From the NCBI RefSeq assembly GCF_039523415.1, contig NZ_BAAAFG010000016.1:1-64000 (forward strand): 64,000 nt of DNA, written 5' to 3'. This DNA is from Gangjinia marincola (GTDB lineage: Bacteria; Bacteroidota; Bacteroidia; Flavobacteriales; Flavobacteriaceae). Both the position numbers and the translations under genes were made by a program. The stretch's first letter is position 1. The number at the start of each line of letters is the position of its first letter. Under the pieces are notes generated by a model, which was given only the letters and a program-made list of their open reading frames with translations, had not been told where the DNA came from and ran no database searches. This document shows, one piece after another, positions 33,709 through 43,032 of the stretch.

Positions 33709-34353
33709 ATGAAGCCACTTCTCCACCTCTGCTATTTTGGAAGCATAGCACAATACGCCGTGATCGCAAAGACTTGTATGGATGGTGATGATAATGCCGA
33801 AATCTTTTTTGAACGAGAAGACAACTATCAAAAGCAGACCTATCGTAATCGTCAATACATTTATGGTGCTAACGGAAAGTTACTGCTTAACATTCCCATC
33901 CTTCATCCAAAGAAGGGCGAAAAGAAAGTCTATAAACACGTTGAGATTGATCCCAATGAAAACTGGCGAAGCCTTCATTTAAAATCCATTGAAAGCGCAT
34001 ATCAATCTTCTCCTTTTTTTGAATTTTACTACGATAACATCCAGTCTACATTATCAGCATCGATAAAATCGCTTTATGAGTTTAACGTAACTTGTACTAA
34101 AGTGGTTTTAGATTCCTTAGAATTATTTCCCGCCATAAACTTCACAAACTCATATAAAATTTATCTTGACGATCAGGACGATTTTCGTTATTTAGTAAAT
34201 GCTAAGGCAACATTGCACGCTAATTTTCCTAAGTATACTCAGGTATTTGATGATAAGCACGGCTTTATTCCTAATCTATCTATTTTGGATTTGCTTTTTA
34301 ATGAAGGGCCGGCCAGTTTGAGATATTTGTACCAGGTGGGTAATAGCTTATAA
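33709..34353 (+). CDS. WbqC-family protein
   Basis: The protein has 214 aa. It has the family start LHLCYFGSIAQYAVIAKTC followed by NYQKQTYRNRQYIYGANGKLLLNIPI and NENWRSLHLKSIESAYQSSPFF. WbqC-like proteins occur in O-antigen and sugar-modification clusters, but the biochemical role is not firmly known. It starts six bases after lepB and overlaps the reverse-strand EEP gene by six bases at its end. It is soluble, with no signal peptide. Confidence 0.85.
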   Translation: MKPLLHLCYFGSIAQYAVIAKTCMDGDDNAEIFFEREDNYQKQTYRNRQYIYGANGKLLLNIPILHPKKGEKKVYKHVEIDPNENWRSLHLKSIESAYQSSPFFEFYYDNIQSTLSASIKSLYEFNVTCTKVVLDSLELFPAINFTNSYKIYLDDQDDFRYLVNAKATLHANFPKYTQVFDDKHGFIPNLSILDLLFNEGPASLRYLYQVGNSL

Positions 34354-35370
34354 ACGAATGCGGGTAGAAACAGGAAAATGATCTGATAGTTCAATATCAT
34401 AATTAGAAAATCCTGAAATAGAAATTTCCTCATCTACAAAGATCATATCAATCCGCAATGGGATAAAGTCAAAATTAAATGTTCTGCCTAAGCCCGTTCC
34501 CGCTTCTTTGAATGCATCCTTTAGCCCGGTGTTGCTCAATTGCCGATAAACATAAGAATAAGCAGTATTGTTCAAATCAACACACACAACCTTTCGGTGG
34601 GAAACCGCCTCTAAAGCAGAAGTTAATTTTTTAGTTTGGCCCTGTTGTAATTTAAAAGCGTTGGACATTCTAGTTAGTAAAATATCACGCTGCTCTTCCT
34701 GCTGTAAATCACTTACACGGGGATTAATTTTCAATGATTCTAAATGTACATTAAAAATACGTAATGTATCCTTTTTGATGACCACATCTGCATAAATCGC
34801 ATTATTCATACTTCCTTCAAAGTCAAGCGAACCTTTACTAACAATTGGGTATTTTGAAAAAATAGCCTGCCCTGTTTTTCCTTCTTTAAGTCTTGGTTCG
34901 ATATAGGCATAAGAGAAATCCTTAAATCGTTCATTACCTTGATCATAATACTCTTGCACGCATAGAATATCAGGAGATTCTGCAGCAATAAATGCCGCAA
35001 TTCTATTCGAAACATTTACGGTTTTCATCCATTCATACCGGTTAAAGTTTCGAACGTTAAAACTCATTACACTAATCGAATCCGCCGTTTGCGACTCCTC
35101 TTCGGCATATTGATACAAAGAAGTTAAATGATTTAAGCCGAAAAGTAATACGATTAAAGAAAGTAGTAATTGTTTTTTAAACCGAATTGCCCAAAACAAT
35201 AAGAAAAAAATATTGATAATGATTAAAAAGGGAACTCCTAAGCTCAAAATCGCCAGCGCCGGAAAAGTAGTTGGTGGGATAAAAGGCAGCAGGTACGCAA
35301 GTAATAGCGCGGCCGCAAAGAGACTGTTTAAAAAGAATATGATCTTATCGATAAAAGATAGTTTCTTCAA
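34348..35370 (-). CDS. Membrane-anchored endonuclease/exonuclease/phosphatase-family protein
   Basis: The protein has 340 aa with three N-terminal hydrophobic segments (about 10-95). The EEP fold follows: SVMSFNVRNFNRYEW, ADILCVQEYYDQG with the catalytic Glu, FNVHLESL, VVCVDLNNTAYSYVYRQL and the end IELSDHFPVSTRIRL with the catalytic Asp-His. The substrate is unknown; DNase I-like, sphingomyelinase-like and inositol phosphatase-like members share this fold. The active side is probably outside the membrane. It is three bases from the rhomboid gene behind it. Confidence 0.85.
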   Translation of the reverse strand: MKKLSFIDKIIFFLNSLFAAALLLAYLLPFIPPTTFPALAILSLGVPFLIIINIFFLLFWAIRFKKQLLLSLIVLLFGLNHLTSLYQYAEEESQTADSISVMSFNVRNFNRYEWMKTVNVSNRIAAFIAAESPDILCVQEYYDQGNERFKDFSYAYIEPRLKEGKTGQAIFSKYPIVSKGSLDFEGSMNNAIYADVVIKKDTLRIFNVHLESLKINPRVSDLQQEEQRDILLTRMSNAFKLQQGQTKKLTSALEAVSHRKVVCVDLNNTAYSYVYRQLSNTGLKDAFKEAGTGLGRTFNFDFIPLRIDMIFVDEEISISGFSNYDIELSDHFPVSTRIRL

Positions 35371-35373
35371 AGC

Positions 35374-36279
35374 TTACGAATCCTTACCGGCGTTAAATAA
35401 AAAATCTTTTTCTTTTTTTGAAAGGCTGTCATAGCCACTTTTACTAATCTTATCTAAAATAGCATCAATCTTTTGTTGTTGCTCGCTGGCCGAACTGTTC
35501 TTAACAGACGAAGTTCGTTTGGTGGAATTCTTCTGGGTACGATGAACAGTTTTGAGCGGTGATTTTTTCTTAAATGTAAATAAATTGACGACCGAATCTA
35601 CCAACTTTTCAAAACCTGTTCCAATATCCTTTCCTTTTTGCAATTGTGAGGTATAAAAGTATCCTAAAAAAGCACCTCCTAAATGAGCGATATGACCCCC
35701 TGCATTTCCTAACGGAATTTGAATCACATCCAATACGACCAACACCGCTGTAATATACCATAGTTTAAGATTTCCAAAAATAAAAAGCCTCACAGGCATA
35801 TTTGGTACATAGGTGGTAATTCCTACTAAGACGGCCATCACGCCGGCAGAAGCACCTAGAAGATATGAATTACCCAATTGAGTAAAGGCTGGAAACAAAT
35901 TATAACTAAGTAAATACAGCAATCCTCCAACGATAGCACCTAAAAAATAATAATTCAAAAGTCGCTTACCGTTGTAGTAGGTATGAAATATCTTGCCTGC
36001 AAAATAGAGCACAATCACATTAGAGAGCAGGTGAAAAAAACCTTGATGTAAGAAAGCATAAGTAATGATCGACCATGGCTGAACAATAAATTCCATGGGT
36101 TCTTTAGGTAAAACAAACCACTCCATGATGAATTCTGTTGGAAACTGAAACAGATAACCAACCACATTGATCACCTTAAAGAACACAAAAACAACCACAT
36201 TTGCAATAATGAGCTTCTCTGCCATTGTTGCTACAGTATATTTATATCGGGCTTTTTGTTTCCAATCCATTAGTCCCAC
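35374..36279 (-). CDS. Rhomboid-family intramembrane protease with basic tail
   Basis: The protein has 301 aa with six or seven membrane segments over residues about 15-205. The catalytic Ser lies in GASAGVMAVLVG, and the catalytic His in GGHIAHLGGAFLGY. After the core a basic Lys/Ser/Thr-rich tail (about 230-301) ends in DKISKSGYDSLSKKEKDFLF, a motif seen at the end of many Bacteroidota rhomboids. It overlaps the second rhomboid gene by ten bases. Substrates are unknown. Confidence 0.9.
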   Translation of the reverse strand: MGLMDWKQKARYKYTVATMAEKLIIANVVVFVFFKVINVVGYLFQFPTEFIMEWFVLPKEPMEFIVQPWSIITYAFLHQGFFHLLSNVIVLYFAGKIFHTYYNGKRLLNYYFLGAIVGGLLYLLSYNLFPAFTQLGNSYLLGASAGVMAVLVGITTYVPNMPVRLFIFGNLKLWYITAVLVVLDVIQIPLGNAGGHIAHLGGAFLGYFYTSQLQKGKDIGTGFEKLVDSVVNLFTFKKKSPLKTVHRTQKNSTKRTSSVKNSSASEQQQKIDAILDKISKSGYDSLSKKEKDFLFNAGKDS

Positions 36280-36998
36280 CTGTTTTTATTAAACTCATTT
36301 CGTTTCCAGTACCATACCATCAAAAACCCAACCAACGCTCCACCTAAATGCGCCCAATGCGCAATATTAAGTGGGGAACCTGTTATACCGAAAAATAAGT
36401 CGATGCATAACAATCCAGGAATGAAATATTTAGCTTTAATAGGTACCGGCAAAAAGATCAGCATCAGCTCCACATTGGGAAACAACATCCCAAAACCTAC
36501 AAGAACACCATACACTGCACCAGAAGCTCCCAACATAGGCGATCGGTAAATAGAAGCTATACCATCTATTGCATCCTGGGAGACATCAAAACCACCAGAC
36601 GTTCTACCTGTGGTAAGCAATTCATTAATATTTTGAGGTGTTAGACCTGAATCAACTAGTGTGGCGAAAAAACTTTGATAACGAAAATAATCGATGCCAA
36701 TATGCAAAGCAACCGCCCCTAAGCCGGCACTTATATAAAAAAATAAAAACCTCTGCGGTCCCCATTTCATTTCTAGAGCACTACCAAACGCCCATAACCC
36801 ATACATATTAAATAAAATATGACCAAAGCCGCCATGCATAAACATATGAGTAAGAATTTGCCACACTTGAAAGTTTTCATTTTCTGGAAACCACATGGCA
36901 AATAGTCTAATAGCCATGTCGCCCAGTGTCATAGAACCAATAAAAAAGATCACGTTGATGATTAGGAGTACTTTAACCGTTTCGGTAATTCTCGCCAT
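36270..36998 (-). CDS. Rhomboid-family intramembrane protease
   Basis: The protein has 242 aa with about six membrane segments. The catalytic Ser is in LGASGAVYGVLVGFGML and the catalytic His in NIAHWAHLGGALVGF. HMFMHGGFGHILFNMYGLWAFG is the conserved HxxxN segment. It lacks the basic tail of its neighbour. It lies seven bases behind mutL, and overlap with the other rhomboid suggests coordinated production. Confidence 0.92.
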   Translation of the reverse strand: MARITETVKVLLIINVIFFIGSMTLGDMAIRLFAMWFPENENFQVWQILTHMFMHGGFGHILFNMYGLWAFGSALEMKWGPQRFLFFYISAGLGAVALHIGIDYFRYQSFFATLVDSGLTPQNINELLTTGRTSGGFDVSQDAIDGIASIYRSPMLGASGAVYGVLVGFGMLFPNVELMLIFLPVPIKAKYFIPGLLCIDLFFGITGSPLNIAHWAHLGGALVGFLMVWYWKRNEFNKNRWD

Positions 36999-37005
36999 AA
37001 AAATT

Positions 37006-38874
37006 CTAAAATTTACGCTCCAGCTGCTCTGCCGTTAACGTTATAAATATTTGTTTATTTGATGGGGTCGTGAGTGTTTCTTTACAAGCAAACAATCGAT
37101 TAACAAGCTGCAACTGTTCCTCTTGTGCTAACAATGTACCATTTCTCACCGCCATACTGTCTGCCAAGGATCTTGCCAATAAATCAGTTTGTTCAAAACC
37201 AGCATCAGGGACCTCCTGTTGAAAGTCTGAAAGTAACTTCTCCAGTAATATTGGCACTTCACCCTCGGTTAACATGGTTGGAATTCCTTTTACTTCTACC
37301 TGCTCGTTGGCTATTTCTCCAAATAGAAATCCTGTTTGCTCTAACATAGGTTTCAATTCAACAATTAAGCCTATCTCATTTCCCGAAAAAGGTAAAGAAA
37401 GTGGAAATAATAATTGCTGACTTGCGCCGGTAGAAACCGTAATATTTTTTAGTAATTCTTCATATAAAATCCTGGTGTGAGCACGATGCTGATCAATCAC
37501 TAACATTCCGTTTTTGACGGTGGTAACGATAAATTTTCGTTGTAATTGAAAAACGGTCGCTTCAGGTGCAGGTGCAGTGTTTTTTGTAAAAATACTACTG
37601 TTGACCTCCTCTGTCTCAAACGTTACGGTAGAAGCTTCTGTTTGCTGTTCTTGCTTTTCAGCTTGAATTCCGCTATACAAGGCATCCCAGGTAGGCTCAC
37701 GTTTATCGTGTTTAAATCCTGTTGACGTTTTAGACGATACATTAACCTTTACCCCACCATTATCTTCAGCAAATGGATTAAAAGTGTGATCTACCTCAAT
37801 AACGGGAGCGATAACATGCTTATTCTTGTATTGATAAGGAACTTCCATACCAGCATCACGATCAAAGTCAAGTACAGGAGCTACGTTAAATTGACCTAGG
37901 CTGTGTTTGATTGTACTTCGCAACATCGCGTAAAGAGCGTGTTCATCGTCAAATTTGATTTCGGTTTTAGTGGGATGAATATTAATGTCGATTCGTTGAG
38001 GATCCACGCTGAGATATAGAAAATACCTGGGATGCACTTTATCATTGAGCAGTCCCTCAAATGCAGCAGAAACAGCATGATTGAGGTACGGGCTTTTTAT
38101 AAAGCGGTCATTGACAAAGAAAAATTGTTCGCCACGGGTTCGTTTAGCAAATTCTGGTTTTCCAACAAAACCCTTAATTTTCACTACATCGGTCTCCTCT
38201 TCAACGGGAACCAGCTTTTCATTCGTTTTTATCCCAAAAACATTCACAATACGTTGTCGCTGATTGGATGCAGGCAACCTAAATACCTCATTCCCATTGT
38301 GCAGCATGGTGAAAGAAATTTCGGGATGGGCCAGCGCCACTCTATGAAACTCGTCAATAATATGGCGTGTTTCAACAGCATCAGACTTTAAAAAGTTTCT
38401 TCGGGCAGGAATATTAAAAAAAAGATTTTTTACACTCAGGACAGTACCTTTAGGAGTGACACATACTTCTTGAGAAATTACTTTACTACCTTCGATAGTG
38501 ATACATGTTCCCGTCTCTTCGTTTTCCTGTTTGGTCTTAAGTTCCACATGGGCCACAGCTGCGATGGATGCAAGGGCTTCACCTCTAAATCCTTTAGACT
38601 GTATTTTAAACAAATCTTCAGCCTGATTAATTTTTGAGGTAGCATGGCGCTCAAACGCCATCCTGGCATCTGTTTCACTCAGACCTTTACCGTTATCAAT
38701 CACTTGGATCAATACTTTACCTGCCTCTTTAATGAGTAATTTAATAGTAGTTGCACCTGCATCAATAGCATTTTCAAGTAATTCTTTAACGACAGAAGAC
38801 GGACGCTGTACAACCTCTCCCGCTGCTATTTGATTCGCAACGTGATCTGGTAAGAGCTTGATGATATCACTCAT
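37006..38874 (-). CDS. mutL: DNA mismatch repair protein MutL
   Basis: The protein has 622 aa. The N-terminal GHKL ATPase has IAAGEVVQRPSSVVKELLEN, DNGKGL, HATSKI and the GFRGEALASI box; the C-terminal dimer domain includes QHRAHTRILYEELL. It couples MutS mismatch recognition to downstream repair. The endonuclease motif DQHAxxER appears as DQHRAHTRIL, lacking the usual Glu, so nicking activity is doubtful. The start matches the conserved N-terminus. It is adjacent to the small membrane protein gene, in the order small protein, mutL, rhomboid, rhomboid. Confidence 0.94.
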   Translation of the reverse strand: MSDIIKLLPDHVANQIAAGEVVQRPSSVVKELLENAIDAGATTIKLLIKEAGKVLIQVIDNGKGLSETDARMAFERHATSKINQAEDLFKIQSKGFRGEALASIAAVAHVELKTKQENEETGTCITIEGSKVISQEVCVTPKGTVLSVKNLFFNIPARRNFLKSDAVETRHIIDEFHRVALAHPEISFTMLHNGNEVFRLPASNQRQRIVNVFGIKTNEKLVPVEEETDVVKIKGFVGKPEFAKRTRGEQFFFVNDRFIKSPYLNHAVSAAFEGLLNDKVHPRYFLYLSVDPQRIDINIHPTKTEIKFDDEHALYAMLRSTIKHSLGQFNVAPVLDFDRDAGMEVPYQYKNKHVIAPVIEVDHTFNPFAEDNGGVKVNVSSKTSTGFKHDKREPTWDALYSGIQAEKQEQQTEASTVTFETEEVNSSIFTKNTAPAPEATVFQLQRKFIVTTVKNGMLVIDQHRAHTRILYEELLKNITVSTGASQQLLFPLSLPFSGNEIGLIVELKPMLEQTGFLFGEIANEQVEVKGIPTMLTEGEVPILLEKLLSDFQQEVPDAGFEQTDLLARSLADSMAVRNGTLLAQEEQLQLVNRLFACKETLTTPSNKQIFITLTAEQLERKF

Positions 38875-39171
38875 TTATCGCGGCGTAGAGAAGATGGATA
38901 AATCAAAATCGATGAGCCACAAGAATAAGAATACGAGAATAAGAACAACGTAAAGTATGGTTTTATTGACTCTGCGATCGGCGGGCTGTTTAAGTTCCTC
39001 AAAGGCTGCTTGCGCTTTGTTTTTTAGTCCACGAGGACCATTTACCGTTTTGCGGTAAGGATCAAATTTGTGCTCAATCTCAAATGGACTACCCTCTTTG
39101 TCACTTTTGTAGTATCGCGGAGTGTAACTAAACTTATTATTACCCCTGGTTTTAAAAACATTACCCAACAT
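38875..39171 (-). CDS. Small single-pass membrane protein
   Basis: The protein has 98 aa. The N-terminal ~70 residues are basic and soluble (NNKFSYTPRYYKSDKEGSPF, KQPADRRVNKT), followed by one membrane segment (ILYVVLILVFLFLWLI) and a short tail. I do not know the function; similar short proteins lie next to mutL in related genomes. The stop abuts the start of mutL, so translation is coupled. Confidence 0.75.
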   Translation of the reverse strand: MLGNVFKTRGNNKFSYTPRYYKSDKEGSPFEIEHKFDPYRKTVNGPRGLKNKAQAAFEELKQPADRRVNKTILYVVLILVFLFLWLIDFDLSIFSTPR

Positions 39172-39269
39172 CGCCTTTTTCTTTAGTTATGTAAAGATAA
39201 TGAAAATCATGTTTAATGCCGAACCTTAATCCTGCAAATACTCAAGTGAAAATAGTTTGAAATGACCTA

Positions 39270-39776
39270 CTAGTCTTTGTAGAATTTTGCGTCTTTGCGC
39301 AGCTGTGCCATCTTTATGGCTGCTATAGCAGCTTCAGTACCTTTATTTCCATACTTTCCTCCACTACGATCAATGGACTGTTGCTTTGTATTATCTGTAA
39401 GTACACAAAATATTACGGGGATATCTTGTTGTAAATTTAGGTCTTTAATTCCTTGAGTTACTCCTTCGCAGACAAAGTCAAAGTGTTTGGTTTCACCTTG
39501 AATAACGCTTCCTACAGCGATGATAGCGTCCAGCATTTCAAAACTTTCGGTCAACTTCTTACAGCCATAAATCAATTCAAAACTGCCCGGTACATTCCAC
39601 CGTACAATATTTTCTTTAAGAACTCCATTATCTATAAATGCATCAAATGCACCTTGAAAAAGACCTTGAGTGATGTCTTCATTCCACTCTGAAACAACAA
39701 TCCCAAACTTGAAGTTTTTCGCGTTTGGGATTGTTTCTTTATCGTATTGTGATAAGTTTTTATTGGCAGTAGCCAT
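39270..39776 (-). CDS. ribH: 6,7-dimethyl-8-ribityllumazine synthase
   Basis: The protein has 168 aa. It has FGIVVSEWNEDIT, VPGSFELIYGCKKL and AVGSVIQGETKHFDFVCEGVTQGI, the conserved loops around the active-site His, then GNKGTEAAIAAIKMAQL at the end. It makes lumazine, the last riboflavin precursor. No other rib gene is near. It lies two bases behind the TPR protein gene, so they are probably co-transcribed. Confidence 0.94.
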   Translation of the reverse strand: MATANKNLSQYDKETIPNAKNFKFGIVVSEWNEDITQGLFQGAFDAFIDNGVLKENIVRWNVPGSFELIYGCKKLTESFEMLDAIIAVGSVIQGETKHFDFVCEGVTQGIKDLNLQQDIPVIFCVLTDNTKQQSIDRSGGKYGNKGTEAAIAAIKMAQLRKDAKFYKD

Positions 39777-39778
39777 AA

Positions 39779-40552
39779 TTATTTATTCATCGCCTGTGCC
39801 ATTCCTAAATAAACGGCTGACTGGCGGGTTTCATCTGCATTAGGATATTCTTTTTCAAGACGCTCTAGATAGTTAAGTGCCTGGTCTGCTTTCTTTAAAT
39901 CGAGTGCTGTGATCGCTGCCTTAAGTAAGTACCTAGGCGTGGTGAATTCGTTTGACCTCATCTCTAATGCCGCAATGTAATATTCCAGTGCTTGTTCAGG
40001 TTGATCCAATTGCATGAATGCATCTCCAATGGCCCCTTGAGCTAGCGGACCTAGAATTTGGTCATCTCCTTGAAATTGATCCAGCTGATCAATTGCTTCT
40101 TGATATTTTGCAGTGTTCAAGAAGGACATCCCAGCATAGTAATGCGCTAAATTTGCTGCTTTAGTGCCGCTATATTCCTCGGTAATATCCAGGAAGCCAA
40201 ACTTCCCCTCTCCTCCATTTAGCGCTAAATTAAAAAGAGAATCTTTCTCGGTCGCAGCCGCTTCAAGCGCATTTCCAAAGTAATCCTGAGACTGTGCCAT
40301 TTCATTTGCTGCTTCTAATTCCTTAGGTTCCTGAATAAAATTTTGATACCCTAAGTAACCTAAAACCGCTAAAGCGACTAAACCTACAAAACCTAAAATG
40401 TAGTTTTGATTTTTGGCGATGAAAGCTTCAGTTTTATTGGCAGACTCATCAAGCGTGCTAAAAACTTCAGCCGTTGTTGACTGTTCTTCAACTACTTCTT
40501 CGGTTTCTTTTTTCGATTTCGGTTTATATCCTCTGCGTTTATACGTGGCCAT
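39779..40552 (-). CDS. Membrane-anchored TPR protein (YfgM-like)
   Basis: The protein has 257 aa. A short basic N-terminus (YKRRGYKPKSKKETEE) precedes one membrane segment near residues 52-70 (YILGFVGLVALAVLGYLGY). The rest is made of TPR-like helix pairs (AHYYAGMSFLNTAKYQEAID, QGAIGDAFMQLDQPEQALEY, KADQALNYLERLEKEYP). This layout resembles the periplasmic chaperone-type YfgM/ancillary SecYEG proteins. The client is unknown. It is first in a transcript with ribH and is divergent from recF. Confidence 0.85.
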   Translation of the reverse strand: MATYKRRGYKPKSKKETEEVVEEQSTTAEVFSTLDESANKTEAFIAKNQNYILGFVGLVALAVLGYLGYQNFIQEPKELEAANEMAQSQDYFGNALEAAATEKDSLFNLALNGGEGKFGFLDITEEYSGTKAANLAHYYAGMSFLNTAKYQEAIDQLDQFQGDDQILGPLAQGAIGDAFMQLDQPEQALEYYIAALEMRSNEFTTPRYLLKAAITALDLKKADQALNYLERLEKEYPNADETRQSAVYLGMAQAMNK

Positions 40553-40698
40553 ATATCATTTAATTGGTGCGCAAAAATAAAATTTTTATTGGTATTTAAA
40601 AGAGAAAATATTGCTTATTTTTCAATACTTTGCATCAAATATAAGAGAAGTATTTGATCTAACTTTTCTTGATGCAGTTTTCTGATTTTCAATTTTTT

Positions 40699-41778
40699 AT
40701 GTTTCTCAAACGACTCTCCTTAATTCAATATAAAAACCTTGCTTCAACTTCTTTTGAATTTGACCAAAAGATTAATTGCCTTGTAGGTAACAATGGCGTA
40801 GGAAAAACAAATGTATTAGATAGTATTTATCACCTTGCATTTGGAAAAAGTTATTTTAATCCTATTACTGGTCAAAATATCATGCACGATACAGAATTTT
40901 TTGTGTTAGACGGGGTGTTTGAAAAAGAAGAACGTGATGAAAAAGTTATAGTAAGTGCAAAACGCGGACAAAAAAAAATCATAAAAAGAAATGGAAAAGA
41001 ATATGATAAATTAAGTGATCATGTGGGATTTATTCCTCTAGTCATTATCTCCCCTGCAGATCGTGACCTGATTATTGAAGGCAGTGATACCCGCCGAAAG
41101 TTCTTGAATAATGTGATTTCGCAAAGTGATAAAGACTATCTTAACCAAGTAATCACTTACACTAAAATTTTATCGCAACGCAATTCACTGTTGAAATACT
41201 TTGCTGCCAATAAAACGTTTGATCGGGATACCTTGAGTATTTACAATGACCAAATGATTGATTTAGGAAATAAGATTCATCAAAAACGTGAACATTTTTT
41301 AAAGAAATTTACACCTATTTTTAAGTCGCGATATGAATCTATTAGCAGTGGTTCTGAAGAGGTTAACCTTACCTATAAAAGTCAATTAAATGAAGAATCC
41401 CTAGAACATTTATTTGAACAAAACCTGCAAAAGGACATGGCTATGCAATATACCTCTATAGGAGTCCATAAAGATGATCTGGTAATGTTCATTAACGATT
41501 ATCCTGTGAAAAAATTTGGTTCTCAGGGGCAACAAAAGTCGTTTTTAATCGCTTTGAAATTAGCACAATACGATTTCATTAAGGAGCAAAGCGGCGTTAA
41601 TCCTATTTTGCTACTAGACGATATTTTTGATAAATTAGATGAACATCGCGTCGCTAAGATTGTAGATCTGGTCACTACAGATCAATTAGGACAATTATTT
41701 ATAAGTGATACACATGCAGAACGGACTGAACGTGTTGTCAAAGAAACCTCGCAGAGTTATCACATCTTTAAAATGTAA
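40699..41778 (+). CDS. recF: DNA replication and repair protein RecF
   Basis: I choose the ATG at 40699 (359 aa), since the family starts with a hydrophobic, basic MFLKRLSLIQYKN strand; a TTG 30 bases upstream is possible. Walker A is GNNGVGKTN, the signature is FGSQGQQKSFLIALKLAQY and Walker B is PILLLDDIFDKLDEHR. RecF loads RecA at gaps with RecO and RecR. The gene is divergent from the TPR protein gene and followed five bases later by a lipoprotein gene. Confidence 0.94.
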   Translation: MFLKRLSLIQYKNLASTSFEFDQKINCLVGNNGVGKTNVLDSIYHLAFGKSYFNPITGQNIMHDTEFFVLDGVFEKEERDEKVIVSAKRGQKKIIKRNGKEYDKLSDHVGFIPLVIISPADRDLIIEGSDTRRKFLNNVISQSDKDYLNQVITYTKILSQRNSLLKYFAANKTFDRDTLSIYNDQMIDLGNKIHQKREHFLKKFTPIFKSRYESISSGSEEVNLTYKSQLNEESLEHLFEQNLQKDMAMQYTSIGVHKDDLVMFINDYPVKKFGSQGQQKSFLIALKLAQYDFIKEQSGVNPILLLDDIFDKLDEHRVAKIVDLVTTDQLGQLFISDTHAERTERVVKETSQSYHIFKM

Positions 41779-41782
41779 TCAC

Positions 41783-42214
41783 ATGAAAAAAATAACCAAT
41801 TCCATCCTGTGGTGCCTTTTGATGGTGATCATGACTCAATGTAAACAAAATATTTCTCTCGCTGACGCGGAAGACCTAAATGGATACTGGCAAATAGAGA
41901 AGGTAGAGTTTACCGATGGTACGGTTAAAGAATTTAGAGCCAACCCAACGGTGGACTATATTTTTATCGAAGGTGATCAAGGTATACGTAAAAAAGTTCG
42001 TCCGCAATTTGACGGCACATTTACAACCAGTGACTCGCAAGAGAATATCACGATTACTAAAGAGGGTGAATCCTTAGTCCTAATTTATGAAACAGATATG
42101 GATCGCTGGAAGGAAAATTTACTTGCATTGGAGGCGGAAGAATTCCGTATTCAAAATGAAGAAGGAGTTATTTATACGTATAAGAAATTTGAGCCAATTA
42201 ATATAAATAATTAA
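41783..42214 (+). CDS. Lipocalin-like lipoprotein
   Basis: I use the ATG at 41783 (143 aa). The leader ends in a lipobox-like TQCK near residue 18. The body has LNGYWQIEKVEFTDGTVKEF, the start pattern of lipocalin-like domains common in Bacteroidota, then beta strands ITITKEGESLVLIYETDMDRWKENLL. The ligand is unknown. It lies between recF and the dciA-like gene and is probably co-transcribed with both. Confidence 0.78.
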   Translation: MKKITNSILWCLLMVIMTQCKQNISLADAEDLNGYWQIEKVEFTDGTVKEFRANPTVDYIFIEGDQGIRKKVRPQFDGTFTTSDSQENITITKEGESLVLIYETDMDRWKENLLALEAEEFRIQNEEGVIYTYKKFEPININN

Positions 42215-42224
42215 GCTGTTTTTG

Positions 42225-42521
42225 ATGACAAAGAGAACTAATGACCACCAATCTATTAAAGATGTCCTAAAGAGCTTCGTAACAGAAAACAAGCTTGAGA
42301 AGGGGTTGGATAAAGTTCATGTGGCTGAGGCATGGCAAAAACAAATGGGTCCAGCGATTCAAAAATATACTCACGTTATACGATTAGAACGCCAAACGCT
42401 TTATGTTTCGCTTACTTCATCAGTGCTGCGTGAAGAATTGAGTTACGGAAAAGAAAAAATCATACGGTTGATCAATGAAGAGATTGGAAAAGAAGTAATT
42501 AAGAAATTGGTGCTTAAATAA
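42225..42521 (+). CDS. DciA-like DUF721 protein
   Basis: The protein has 98 aa from the ATG at 42225; a TTG three bases earlier is less likely. It has SIKDVLKSFVTENKLEKGLDK, VAEAWQKQMGPAIQKYTHVI, LYVSLTSSVLREELSYGKEKII, typical of DUF721, the family of the replicative-helicase loader DciA. Position after recF in replication-related gene order agrees. It has only the DUF721 part, without extra domains. Loader function in Bacteroidota is inference. Confidence 0.85.
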   Translation: MTKRTNDHQSIKDVLKSFVTENKLEKGLDKVHVAEAWQKQMGPAIQKYTHVIRLERQTLYVSLTSSVLREELSYGKEKIIRLINEEIGKEVIKKLVLK

Positions 42522-42552
42522 AAAAGCCGAATTCTTTTGAATCGGCTTTAAT
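42521..42552. terminator. Bidirectional terminator between dciA-like gene and ndk
   Basis: AAAAGCCGA-TTC pairs with GAA-TCGGCTTT around a TTTT loop, with T-rich or A-rich flanks on each side. It lies between convergent genes. Confidence 0.75.
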
Positions 42553-42571
42553 ATGGTAATTAGTGTATGCT

Positions 42572-42991
42572 TTAGAACATCTCTCTTCCTGAAAAGTGAA
42601 ACGCTCCCTCAATAGCAGCATTATCATCACTATCACTTCCATGAACAGCGTTCTCTCCTATAGAGGCAGCATATAATTTGCGAATAGTACCTTCAGCAGC
42701 ATCTTCAGGATTTGTTGCACCAATTAAAGTTCTAAAGTCTTCTACTGCATTATCTTTTTCAAGGATAGCAGCAACGATAGGACCACGGGTCATATATTCT
42801 ACCAGTTCTGGAAAGAAAGGGCGCTCTTTGTGGATTTCGTAGAATGTTTCAGCATCATTTTTTGTCATGTGCGTTAACTTCATCGCCACAATTCTAAATC
42901 CAGCCGAATTGATTTTTTCTAATATTGCCCCAATGTGTCCTTTTTCAACAGCATCAGGCTTAAGCATTGTAAATGTTCTATTGCCTGCCAT
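42572..42991 (-). CDS. ndk: Nucleoside diphosphate kinase
   Basis: The protein has 139 aa. It has NRTFTMLKPDAVEKGHIG, PFFPELVEYMTRGPIVAAILE, LIGATNPEDAAEGTIRKLYA and the active-site NAVHGSDSDDNAAIEGAFHF with the phosphorylated His. It balances nucleoside triphosphate pools. The length fits the family and it stands alone on the reverse strand. Confidence 0.96.
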   Translation of the reverse strand: MAGNRTFTMLKPDAVEKGHIGAILEKINSAGFRIVAMKLTHMTKNDAETFYEIHKERPFFPELVEYMTRGPIVAAILEKDNAVEDFRTLIGATNPEDAAEGTIRKLYAASIGENAVHGSDSDDNAAIEGAFHFSGREMF

Positions 42992-43032
42992 AATTATCTT
43001 TTTTGAGTTTATCTAAGCGGCTGCAAAAATAA

